From NCBI GenBank assembly GCA_030614035.1, contig JAUWKW010000006.1:1-15228 (forward strand): 15,228 bases of DNA. The letters run 5' to 3'. How positions within the stretch are numbered: the first letter of the stretch is position 1; each line of letters starts with the position of its first letter. Shown here piece by piece: positions 8,149-14,890 of this stretch. A program made the position numbers and the translations under genes. This stretch comes from Chromatiales bacterium. GTDB taxonomy: Bacteria > Pseudomonadota > Gammaproteobacteria > Steroidobacterales > GCA-2729495. The notes under the pieces are model-generated. The model saw only the letters and a program-made list of their open reading frames with translations, had not been told where the DNA came from and ran no database searches.

Positions 8149-8834
8149 ATACCAATCGCGATGCAAAAGCCGTAGCGATACGGGGCGTGCTGTTCGATTT
8201 GGATGGGACGCTGCTGGACACGGCACCCGACATGGTTGGCGCGTTAAATACATTGCGCACCGAAGAACAATTCGGACCGGTGCCATATGCTATCGCCCGG
8301 GCGCACGTTTCGACGGGCGCTATTGGTTTGCTCAAGCTTGCGTTCCCGAATCATGCTGACCGAGACATGCGTCGACTGCATCAACGATATCTGCAAATCT
8401 ATGCCGACCGATTAAGCGAGGAAACGGTGCCGTTTCCTGGAGTCGAGGAATTGTTAGCGGCCCTGGAACGGTCAGGACTGGACTGGGGCGTAGTGACCAA
8501 TAAACCAGCATCCCTGACAGAACCCCTGCTGGAGGCGCTCGAACTGTTACGCCGTTGCGCTTGCGTAGTCAGCGGCGATACCCTGCCGGAGCGAAAGCCG
8601 CACCCGGGACCCTTGCTGCACGCGCTGGCCCAGGCCGGAATGGACAAAAGTACTGCCATGTATATTGGCGATGCATCGCGCGATATTGAAGCCGGCAAGG
8701 CGGCCGGCCTGATGACAGTGGCAGCGGCCTATGGCTATATCCTGCCCGGCGACGATCCGTCGGGCTGGGGTGCCGATCTGATAATCGAAAGCCCGGGCGA
8801 ACTGCTCGACCACTTGCCGGCAGGCAGCCGTTAG
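8145..8834 (+). CDS. mupP: HAD phosphatase, likely N-acetylmuramic acid 6-phosphate phosphatase (MupP-like), often annotated Gph
   Basis: A haloacid-dehalogenase phosphatase of 229 residues. Motif I is FDLDGT with nucleophile Asp18 and acid/base Asp20; motif II is VVTNKP with Thr118; motif III Lys is Lys151 in ERKPHPGPL; motif IV is IGDASRD with Asp176 and Asp180. A helical cap lies between motifs I and II. Automatic pipelines usually call this phosphoglycolate phosphatase. I prefer MupP because the ubiG-mupP-yciK order is that of Pseudomonas, where this gene makes MurNAc from MurNAc-6-phosphate for the AmgK/MurU recycling route, and because the C-terminus (YGYILPGDDPSGWGAD) matches my memory of the Pseudomonas protein better than E. 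coli Gph. The start is GTG overlapping the ubiG stop. Phosphatase class is certain; substrate is inferred. Confidence 0.8.
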   Translation: MNTNRDAKAVAIRGVLFDLDGTLLDTAPDMVGALNTLRTEEQFGPVPYAIARAHVSTGAIGLLKLAFPNHADRDMRRLHQRYLQIYADRLSEETVPFPGVEELLAALERSGLDWGVVTNKPASLTEPLLEALELLRRCACVVSGDTLPERKPHPGPLLHALAQAGMDKSTAMYIGDASRDIEAGKAAGLMTVAAAYGYILPGDDPSGWGADLIIESPGELLDHLPAGSR

Positions 8835-8862
8835 CAGACAGTTTGAAGATAGGGAGATCGAA

Positions 8863-10206
8863 ATGAGTCTGATTTGGTATGCCCTGGTCGCCGGATTGGG
8901 CGGACTACTGGCGGGAATGGCGCTCCAATACCTTATCGGTCGCGGCACCCGCTACCGGTTGGAGCGTGAGATCGCGCTTAAGGAATCCAGAATCCAGACC
9001 GAACAGGCACGCGAAGAGGAACGCGCGGCCGCGCAGCAACGGGCGGAAGACACCTTGAGTGCAACCTTCGGAAAGCTTGCGCATGAGTCGCTCGAAAAAA
9101 ACAGCGAAACCTTTCTGCGCCTTGCAAAGGAAAATCTTGGTGGTCAACAGGAACTCGCCCGGGAAGAACTGAGTAAGCGCGAGCAGGCGGTGCAGAACCT
9201 GGTAAAACCCATCCAGGACGTACTCGATAAAACGCATCGCCAGATTGTTGAAATTGAAAAGACACGACACGAGGCATTTGGCGGCATAACGACCCAACTC
9301 GCAGCAATCAATGTCAGCCAGGAAACCCTGCGCGCGGAGACCAATAAACTCGTCAACGCGTTGAGTAATCCGCAAGTCAGAGGCCAATGGGGTGAGATCA
9401 CATTACGCCGACTTGCAGAGTTAGCCGGCATGGTAGAGCACTGCGATTTTTCCGAGCAGGTCCACGTGGCCACCGATGAAGGCGCTATTCGGCCCGACAT
9501 GGTGATTCATATGCCCGACCGTGGCGAACTGGTTGTCGATGTGAAAACGCCGCTGGATGCTTACCTGCAAGCGGTGGATGCCAGCGACGAGGTGACACGG
9601 AAGGCCGCGTTGCAGCGTCACGCTCGTAACGTTTTAGAGCGTGTTCGCGAATTGTCCGCGAAATCCTATTGGTCACAATTCGAGCACAGCCCGGAATTTG
9701 TCATTCTTTTCATTCCCGGCGACCAGTTCCTGACTGCTGCGCTGAATGAGAAACCCGACCTCCTTGAAGAGGCGTTACGCCAAAAAGTCATGCTAATCAC
9801 GCCCACCAGCCTGGTCGCGCTGTTAAAAGTTATCGCCTACGGTTGGCTGCAACTTTCGCTGTCCGATAACGCCGAACAGATCCGGGGTCTGGCGGAAGAT
9901 CTTCACGACCGGCTAGCCAGTTTCACGGGGCACCTGGCAAGGGTCGGCAAGCAACTGGACGCTAGCGTGACTGCGTACAACCAGGCTGTCGGTTCGCTGG
10001 AAGGCCGCGTATTACCCGGCGCGAGAAAATTCAGTGAGCTTGGCGTGCGGACGCGCAAGGCTTTGCACAGCCCGACCGCAGTGGAGGCATCAGCCAGGCC
10101 AATCAAATCGTTGACCGGTGGCGAACCCGTGGTGCTCGACGACGGCAGCACCGCTGAAGCAGAGGCCGACGAGCCCGCACCGGATCCCCCTGCTTCGCGC
10201 CATTAG
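8863..10206 (+). CDS. rmuC: DNA recombination protein RmuC
   Basis: RmuC is a membrane-anchored putative nuclease that limits recombination at inverted repeats; its biochemical role is poorly known. The 447 residues have one N-terminal transmembrane helix (about 3-26), a long charged coiled coil (about 30-165), then the RmuC core with RGQWGE (173-178), RPDMVI (210-215), the restriction-endonuclease-like DVKTPLDAYL (226-235), and FIPGD (283-287). The tail after about 410 is acidic, Ala/Pro-rich and poorly conserved. A GGGAGA Shine-Dalgarno lies 7 bases before the ATG. It stands between the mupP-like gene and yciK, a position I do not recall for Pseudomonas, where those two are adjacent. Confidence 0.96.
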   Translation: MSLIWYALVAGLGGLLAGMALQYLIGRGTRYRLEREIALKESRIQTEQAREEERAAAQQRAEDTLSATFGKLAHESLEKNSETFLRLAKENLGGQQELAREELSKREQAVQNLVKPIQDVLDKTHRQIVEIEKTRHEAFGGITTQLAAINVSQETLRAETNKLVNALSNPQVRGQWGEITLRRLAELAGMVEHCDFSEQVHVATDEGAIRPDMVIHMPDRGELVVDVKTPLDAYLQAVDASDEVTRKAALQRHARNVLERVRELSAKSYWSQFEHSPEFVILFIPGDQFLTAALNEKPDLLEEALRQKVMLITPTSLVALLKVIAYGWLQLSLSDNAEQIRGLAEDLHDRLASFTGHLARVGKQLDASVTAYNQAVGSLEGRVLPGARKFSELGVRTRKALHSPTAVEASARPIKSLTGGEPVVLDDGSTAEAEADEPAPDPPASRH

Positions 10207-10225
10207 TGCGCGATAGCGCGTAACG

Positions 10226-10978
10226 ATGTCCGACAATCCTCGCGACTACCGGTCGCCGCCGGATCTGCTGCACGACCGGATCATTCTGATTACCGGTGCC
10301 GGGGACGGCATCGGGCGAACCGCGGCCCTGTCGTTTGCCGAACATGGCGCCCGCACCATATTGCTAGGCCGTACCCAAGCGAAACTGGAAGCCGTTTACG
10401 ATGAGATTGTGGCTGGCGGATGGCCGCGTCCGAGTATCGCGGTCATGGATTTTGCGACTGCCCAAGGCGACGATTACGCGCAACTCGCTGACAGCATGGA
10501 GCAGGAGTTCGGCCGTCTGGATGGACTGCTGCACAACGCCGGTATTCTCGGCGATCGCAGCCCGATCGAACATTTTGAAGTAAGCAAGTGGCTCGAAGTC
10601 ATGCACGTCAACCTCAATACGCCATTTATACTGACGCAGACATTGCTGCCGTTGCTGCAAGCATCGGATGACGCCTCAATCGTTTTCACCTCCAGCGGCG
10701 TCGGGCGGCGAGGACGCGCCTATTGGGGAGCCTACGCGGTATCCAAGTTTGGAATCGAGGGCCTATCACAGGTGCTCGCCGATGAGACCAGCGCGCAGGG
10801 GCGCATTCGCGTCAACTGCATTAACCCAGGGGCTACCCGAACTGCCATGCGCCGTGCCGCCTATCCCGGCGAGGACCCTGAAACTCTGCCATTGCCGGAA
10901 TCATTAATGGGACCGTACCTATACCTGATCGGACCCGACAGTCGCGGCGTTACCGGACAAAGCATCGATTGCCAGTAA
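10226..10978 (+). CDS. yciK: YciK-family short-chain dehydrogenase/reductase
   Basis: A classical SDR oxidoreductase of 250 residues whose physiological substrate is unknown to me. The cofactor-binding TGAGDGIG lies at 23-30, NAG at 104-106, the catalytic Ser at 156/157 in FTSSGVGRRG, and the YxxxK pair is Tyr170 and Lys174 in YWGAYAVSK. The N-terminal DYRSPPDLLHDRIILITGA and the C-terminal PDSRGVTGQSIDCQ are characteristic of YciK. An in-frame stop at 10214-10216 makes ATG 10226 the first usable start. There is no Shine-Dalgarno; instead a small GC hairpin (GCGC-GATA-GCGC, 10208-10219) precedes it, so translation may depend on coupling to rmuC. It is the last gene of the plus-strand run and converges on the glycosylase gene 14 bases away. 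Confidence 0.92.
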   Translation: MSDNPRDYRSPPDLLHDRIILITGAGDGIGRTAALSFAEHGARTILLGRTQAKLEAVYDEIVAGGWPRPSIAVMDFATAQGDDYAQLADSMEQEFGRLDGLLHNAGILGDRSPIEHFEVSKWLEVMHVNLNTPFILTQTLLPLLQASDDASIVFTSSGVGRRGRAYWGAYAVSKFGIEGLSQVLADETSAQGRIRVNCINPGATRTAMRRAAYPGEDPETLPLPESLMGPYLYLIGPDSRGVTGQSIDCQ

Positions 10979-10992
10979 TTGCCGATCGAAGC

Positions 10993-11694
10993 CTAGCCAG
11001 CGCGATTGCGCTGACAACATCGCTGAAACGGGCACAGCGAACATCTTGGTACTCCTCCGCAAACCTGCTGGCAGTGCAAAACGGTCGCCGCATGCAGGTC
11101 CTGCAATGCTTGCGCACGGCCCTGCATCGCAGCTTCGAGCATCGCCCGCACTGCTTCGTATCGACCCGTCTTGCCAACACCATTGAGGTAACCCAAGCGG
11201 GCAAACAGACGCTGTGCGTACCGATCTGCAACAAACACGGGTCTGCCACAGGCAAAATTCAAAATCGCATCAGCCGTTTCAGGCCCGATTCCGTTGATGC
11301 CGAGTAACTGCGTGCGCAATTCGTCGGTGTGGGTTTTTGCAATCTGCCGGTGGCCCCCGAAGTCGACCAGCCATTGCGCAAGATTTCCAAGCCGAAGTGC
11401 CTTGACCGACTGACAACCCGCAGACTGAATCAGAACCTGCAATCGCTCGGGTGGACAACTGCTGATGGCCTCGGCCGACAGACAATTGGCTACTCGCAAT
11501 TGCGCCAGCGCGCGCTCAACATTCGACCAACGAGTGTTCTGGACCAGAACGGCGCCTGCCATGACTTCGAAGCTTGTCTCTGCCGGCCACCATTGCTCGG
11601 TCGGATACGCAGTGATCAGTTCAGCCGCGAAATTTTCCAGCGGTGGTAGCACCTCCCGGGCACTGGCTGGAACATCGGTTGGTCTAGTTGTCAT
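10993..11694 (-). CDS. Endonuclease III-related HhH-GPD DNA glycosylase with Fe-S cluster motif (COG2231-like)
   Basis: A base-excision repair glycosylase of 233 residues from ATG 11694 (a GTG at 11700 would add two). The N-terminal YPTEQWWPAETSFEVMAGAVLVQNT resembles the uncharacterised endonuclease III-related family that includes Helicobacter MagIII, not Nth itself. The helix-hairpin-helix is LLGINGIGPETAD (130-142). The Lys that makes Nth a beta-lyase is replaced by Glu139, while the catalytic Asp is kept (Asp157 in VFVADR), so I infer a monofunctional glycosylase. Four C-terminal cysteines (212, 218, 221, 227, spaced C-x5-C-x2-C-x5-C) probably bind a 4Fe-4S cluster; Nth uses x6 in the first gap. 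It overlaps the end of rluB by 11 bases and has no clear Shine-Dalgarno. The damaged base recognised is unknown; alkylated purine is a guess from MagIII. Confidence 0.85.
   Translation of the reverse strand: MTTRPTDVPASAREVLPPLENFAAELITAYPTEQWWPAETSFEVMAGAVLVQNTRWSNVERALAQLRVANCLSAEAISSCPPERLQVLIQSAGCQSVKALRLGNLAQWLVDFGGHRQIAKTHTDELRTQLLGINGIGPETADAILNFACGRPVFVADRYAQRLFARLGYLNGVGKTGRYEAVRAMLEAAMQGRAQALQDLHAATVLHCQQVCGGVPRCSLCPFQRCCQRNRAG
10998..11013. repeat. GC hairpin at the yciK/glycosylase convergence
   Basis: A perfect inverted repeat, CAGCGC-GATT-GCGCTG, lies within the last codons of the glycosylase gene and just past the yciK stop. No T tract follows on either strand, so it does not qualify as an intrinsic terminator. 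It might still pause polymerase or protect 3' ends between the two converging genes. Confidence 0.3.
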
Positions 11695-12442
11695 GAACAC
11701 GTTTCGACGCAGAGAGACCCACGGCGTCGCGAAGCGAATCGAATTCGGCTGGAGTTATCGATCGATGCTGGCCCCGATGCAGGTCTTTGGGCAGACGGAC
11801 CGGCCCATAGCGCACGCGTATCAGGCGGCTTACGGTGCAGCCGATGGCATCGAACAGGCGCCGGACCACCCGGTTTCGCCCCTGGCTGACAACGACCCGA
11901 TACCAGCGATTGAGAGCTTCGCCGCCGGTAAAGTTAATCTCGTCAAAGCGTGCCAGACCGTCCTCCAGGGAAATGCCTTTGCGAAGTTTTCGCAGGTCTG
12001 CCTGCGGCAGTTCCCCGACGACGCGGACCGCGTATTCGCGCTGCAATTGGCTCGAGGGATGCATTAGTTTGTTGGCGAGATCCCCATCGGTGATCAGTAT
12101 CAGCAATCCGGAAGTCTGCATATCCAGTCGACCTACGCTGACCCAACGTTCATTCGATAAACCTGGCAAAGACTGGAAAACCGTGCGACGCCCTTTCGGG
12201 TCCGAACGCGTGCATATCTCGCCCGGCGGCTTGTTATAGATAATGCCTTTTGCAGGCGTCGATCGCGCGCGGGAGCGTACCGGTCGACCGTCGATACAGA
12301 CGCGCTCCGCCCCGGTGATTTTTTGACCCAAAACCGCCGTTTCGCCGTCGACGGTAATGCGTCCTTCGCTGATCAGCACTTCGAGTTGGCGCCGGGAACC
12401 GGCACCCGCGCCAGCGAGCCATTTCTGCAGGCGCTCGGTCAC
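11684..12442 (-). CDS. rluB: 23S rRNA pseudouridine synthase RluB
   Basis: RluB isomerises one uridine of 23S rRNA helix 93 (U2605 in E. coli numbering). The 252 residues hold an N-terminal S4 RNA-binding domain (ERLQKWLAGAGAGSRRQLE, about 3-60) and a RsuA-family catalytic domain with Asp107 in VGRLDMQTSGLL, followed by LANKLMHPS. Adjacency to scpAB supports RluB over RluE/RluF. The start is GTG (MTERLQ) with a weak purine-rich leader; the 33-base gap to scpB is strongly A+T-rich (TATATATAT). It overlaps the downstream glycosylase gene by 11 bases. Confidence 0.93.
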   Translation of the reverse strand: MTERLQKWLAGAGAGSRRQLEVLISEGRITVDGETAVLGQKITGAERVCIDGRPVRSRARSTPAKGIIYNKPPGEICTRSDPKGRRTVFQSLPGLSNERWVSVGRLDMQTSGLLILITDGDLANKLMHPSSQLQREYAVRVVGELPQADLRKLRKGISLEDGLARFDEINFTGGEALNRWYRVVVSQGRNRVVRRLFDAIGCTVSRLIRVRYGPVRLPKDLHRGQHRSITPAEFDSLRDAVGLSASKRVHDN

Positions 12443-12475
12443 TATCTCTGGTCTTATATATATCGAAAGGAGAAC

Positions 12476-13252
12476 TCAGATGGTCTTCAGCGGAATAATG
12501 GTTGCCCCAACCTCCACGGTCCCAAGTTCCTGGCCGCCTGTTGTGTCCGCAGCAACCCTGGCATCGTCGAGCGATGACACCGTCGCAGGCTCCATTGGAC
12601 GCTCGTCCGCCCCTGCGGTCCGTACCAGGGGATGGGGCGCCCCAGGTGCCACATCCGAGTCAACGTCACCCTCGCCCTCAAATGCAAGCTGTACCTTGAG
12701 ATGGTCAACATCCTGCAATTCGGACAGCGCCGGCAAATCGTCCAGCGCCTTCAATCCGAAGTAATCCAGAAACTCGCGGGTCGTTGCGAACAAAGCCGGT
12801 TTGCCCGGTACATCGCGGTGACCCACAACTCGAATCCAGTTTCGCTCCTGCAAGGTCCGCATGATATTGGTGCTGACACTGACGCCCCGCACCTCTTCAA
12901 TATCACCCCGTGTAATCGGCTGGCGGTATGCGATGATCGCCAATGTTTCCATCAACGCCCTGGAATAACGCGGCGGCCGTTCCTCCCATAGCTTGCCCAG
13001 CCATTCGGTCATCGAATTTTCAACTTGAATCCGGTAGCCACTCGCAACCTCTACTAATGCGATGCCCCGATCCGCGTAATCATCCTGCAACGCGAGAATA
13101 GCGTCACGAATACCCTGCCGTTCCGGCGGATCCGAATCTTCGCCGAACATGTTACGCAGCTGATCGATACTTAAAGGCCGACCGGCAGCCAGTAATGCAG
13201 CTTCGACTATGTGTTTCAATTGCGTCGTATTCATACTCCGAAGTCCATTCAA
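12476..13252 (-). CDS. scpB: Segregation and condensation protein ScpB
   Basis: ScpB is the kite subunit that binds ScpA and completes the SMC-ScpAB ring that organises and segregates the chromosome. The 258 residues contain two winged-helix domains (about 8-80 and 90-172), the signature YRQPITRGDIEEVRGV at 109-124, and GKPALFATTREFLDYFGL at 150-167. Beyond about 190 is an acidic, low-complexity tail. I chose ATG 13252, which has AGGA 7 bases upstream; Met7 at 13234 is the other candidate and matches the usual protein start, but its GGAG sits only 1 base away. It follows scpA by 15 bases. No smc, mukBEF or mksBEF gene is in the window. Confidence 0.96.
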   Translation of the reverse strand: MNGLRSMNTTQLKHIVEAALLAAGRPLSIDQLRNMFGEDSDPPERQGIRDAILALQDDYADRGIALVEVASGYRIQVENSMTEWLGKLWEERPPRYSRALMETLAIIAYRQPITRGDIEEVRGVSVSTNIMRTLQERNWIRVVGHRDVPGKPALFATTREFLDYFGLKALDDLPALSELQDVDHLKVQLAFEGEGDVDSDVAPGAPHPLVRTAGADERPMEPATVSSLDDARVAADTTGGQELGTVEVGATIIPLKTI

Positions 13253-13267
13253 TTCCTGGTGTGTGAA

Positions 13268-14188
13268 TCAATCCACCGGCGGGTTCTGTGGCACTGCGCT
13301 GACGGAGTCAGCCGCCCGGACATGAATTGGTGAGTAAGCTTCTGTTTGAACAACGTCGATCAAAGATTCTCGCAGGAGTTCCAATATTGCGAGAAACGTG
13401 ACCGTGACACCCATTCGGCCTTCGGCCGGATCGAACAGGTCCGAAAACGTTTTGAAATCGGACCGTCTGATTTTTTCCAATACCTCGGACATGCGCTGCC
13501 GCACGGATAGCCGTTCCCGGCTTACGTGCAAGTGAGTAAACATTTCTGCCCGCGCCGCCACATCCTTGAAAACGACCAGAAGTTCCTTCAACGTCAAGTC
13601 AGGCAATTTGGCCACGACACGGCGGTCATGTGGTTCCGCACTGGCCTGAAAAGTATCGCGCTCCATTCGAGGTAATTGACTGATGTCATCGGCCGCTGTT
13701 TTGAATCGCTGGTATTCCAGCAATCGCCTGATCAGTTCGGCACGCGGATCCTCTTCATCCTCCTCCACGTCCTCCGATCTTGGCAACAGCATGCGTGACT
13801 TGATCTCCGCCAGCATTGCAGCCATCAGCAGGTACTCGGCCGCCAGATCCAGCTGAACCTCTTTCATCATGTCGATGTACTCGACGTATTGGCGGGTAAT
13901 TTCCGCAATTGGAATATCAAGAATGTCGATGTTCTGGCGGCGAATGAGATAGAGCAGCAGATCCAAAGGGCCCGCGAATGCTTCGAGAAAAACTTCCAGC
14001 GCGTGCGGCGGAATGTAAAGGTCCTGAGGCAAGCTAGTGACCGGCTCACCTTCTACAACTGCGAATGGCATTTCCGCCTGCGCGGGATGATTGCCCGCTG
14101 CTTCCTCAGAAAGCATCGCGGTCTTCGGGGTTTCTGCCGAAGTTACGACTTTCAGCGACGGTTTGGAAAGCGGGTCACTGTCACCCAT
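13268..14188 (-). CDS. scpA: Segregation and condensation protein ScpA
   Basis: ScpA is the kleisin that bridges the two SMC heads. Of 306 residues, the first 60 or so are a variable, disordered-looking extension; the conserved core begins at EVFLEAFAGPLDLLLYLIRR (65-84), followed by IDILDIPIAEITRQYVEYI, the helix AAEYLLMAAMLAEIKSRMLLP (116-136), an acidic linker, and a C-terminal winged helix (about 225-297, RLSVRQRMSEVLEKI to PIHVR). The start ATG has AAGGA 9 bases upstream, and that AAGGA overlaps the stop of the upstream protease gene (GGATAG), which argues for coupled translation. Met40 is a possible internal start. It pairs with scpB directly downstream. Confidence 0.96.
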   Translation of the reverse strand: MGDSDPLSKPSLKVVTSAETPKTAMLSEEAAGNHPAQAEMPFAVVEGEPVTSLPQDLYIPPHALEVFLEAFAGPLDLLLYLIRRQNIDILDIPIAEITRQYVEYIDMMKEVQLDLAAEYLLMAAMLAEIKSRMLLPRSEDVEEDEEDPRAELIRRLLEYQRFKTAADDISQLPRMERDTFQASAEPHDRRVVAKLPDLTLKELLVVFKDVAARAEMFTHLHVSRERLSVRQRMSEVLEKIRRSDFKTFSDLFDPAEGRMGVTVTFLAILELLRESLIDVVQTEAYSPIHVRAADSVSAVPQNPPVD

Positions 14189-14194
14189 CGACGG

Positions 14195-14866
14195 CTATCC
14201 TTGAAATCCCACGATCGACAACATCCCTGTCGTAATAAATCTCATCACTGGGCGGATGATCATCCACAGCGGCCCGAGCACCGCCAAAGCGATGACTATT
14301 ATAAAGCCGTATGGTTCGATGCGATCGAGAATTCCACCCAGCTGTGGTGGCACGACTTGCCGCAGCACCCGCCCGCCGTCCAGCGGCGGAATCGGTACCA
14401 GATTAAAAACCCCTAATAAAACATTGAAAATTATGCCGAATTCAATCATTTGAACGAAAAAGTTGGCGCTGCTGCCAAGCGCGCCGCCGAATGAATCCAA
14501 CAGCCGCAACATCACGGCCCAAAAGAACGCCATGACGAAATTTGCGGCCGGTCCCGCGGCCGCCACGATGATCATGTCCCGGCTGGGGTTCCGCAGGTTG
14601 CGCGGATTGATCGGCACCGGTTTGGCCCATCCAAACAAAAACGGTGACTTCATAATAAGCAGGATGGCCGGCATCAGAATCGTGCCGACCGGGTCAACAT
14701 GCTTGATAGGATTAATCGTCAACCGGCCAAGCATTTTTGCGGTGCTATCGCCCAGCCGACTGGCTGCCCACCCGTGCGCAACCTCGTGCAGCGTAATGGC
14801 GAACAGGAACGGAATCGCGTAGGCGGCTATTTTCTGGATAATTTCGGACAAGGCGGTGTCAATCAT
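14195..14866 (-). CDS. Site-2 protease (M50) family membrane zinc metalloprotease
   Basis: An integral membrane protein of 223 residues with several hydrophobic segments (about 12-34, 60-78, 98-122, 136-158, 183-205). The zinc motif HExxH is at 27-31 (TLHEVAHGW) and the third ligand is Asp163 in NLVPIPPLDGGRVL. It is the compact M50 subgroup found next to scpA in many bacteria and lacks the PDZ domains of RseP; its substrate is unknown. No Shine-Dalgarno is seen. A perfect TATAAT lies 6 bases upstream of the ATG, so transcription may start at or next to the A of the start codon. Codons for about residues 134-153 form an A+T-rich patch. It follows yciO by 24 bases and precedes scpA by 6. Confidence 0.92.
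   Translation of the reverse strand: MIDTALSEIIQKIAAYAIPFLFAITLHEVAHGWAASRLGDSTAKMLGRLTINPIKHVDPVGTILMPAILLIMKSPFLFGWAKPVPINPRNLRNPSRDMIIVAAAGPAANFVMAFFWAVMLRLLDSFGGALGSSANFFVQMIEFGIIFNVLLGVFNLVPIPPLDGGRVLRQVVPPQLGGILDRIEPYGFIIVIALAVLGPLWMIIRPVMRFITTGMLSIVGFQG
14401..14460 (-). other. A+T-rich coding patch inside the site-2 protease gene
   Basis: Sixteen of 60 bases are G or C. The patch encodes a hydrophobic segment ending just before the PIPPLDGGR zinc-ligand loop and uses TTA twice and ATA. Hydrophobic residues explain part of the A+T bias through U-rich codons, so it is less striking than the gyrA island. Confidence 0.5.
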
Positions 14867-14872
14867 CCACGC

Positions 14873-14878
14873 ATTATA
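14873..14878 (-). promoter_or_regulatory. TATAAT hexamer immediately upstream of the site-2 protease start
   Basis: A perfect -10 consensus lies in the 24-base gap after yciO, ending 6 bases before the ATG. Used as a promoter it would give a leaderless or nearly leaderless mRNA for the protease-scpA-scpB-rluB run. No matching -35 hexamer is evident at 16-18 bases, so it may be coincidence. Confidence 0.3.
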
Positions 14879-14890
14879 AAGCGGCTCCGA

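Noticed and set aside
10998..11013. Intrinsic terminator between yciK and the glycosylase gene
   Set aside because: The GC stem is perfect but no T run follows on either strand, so it is kept only as an inverted repeat.
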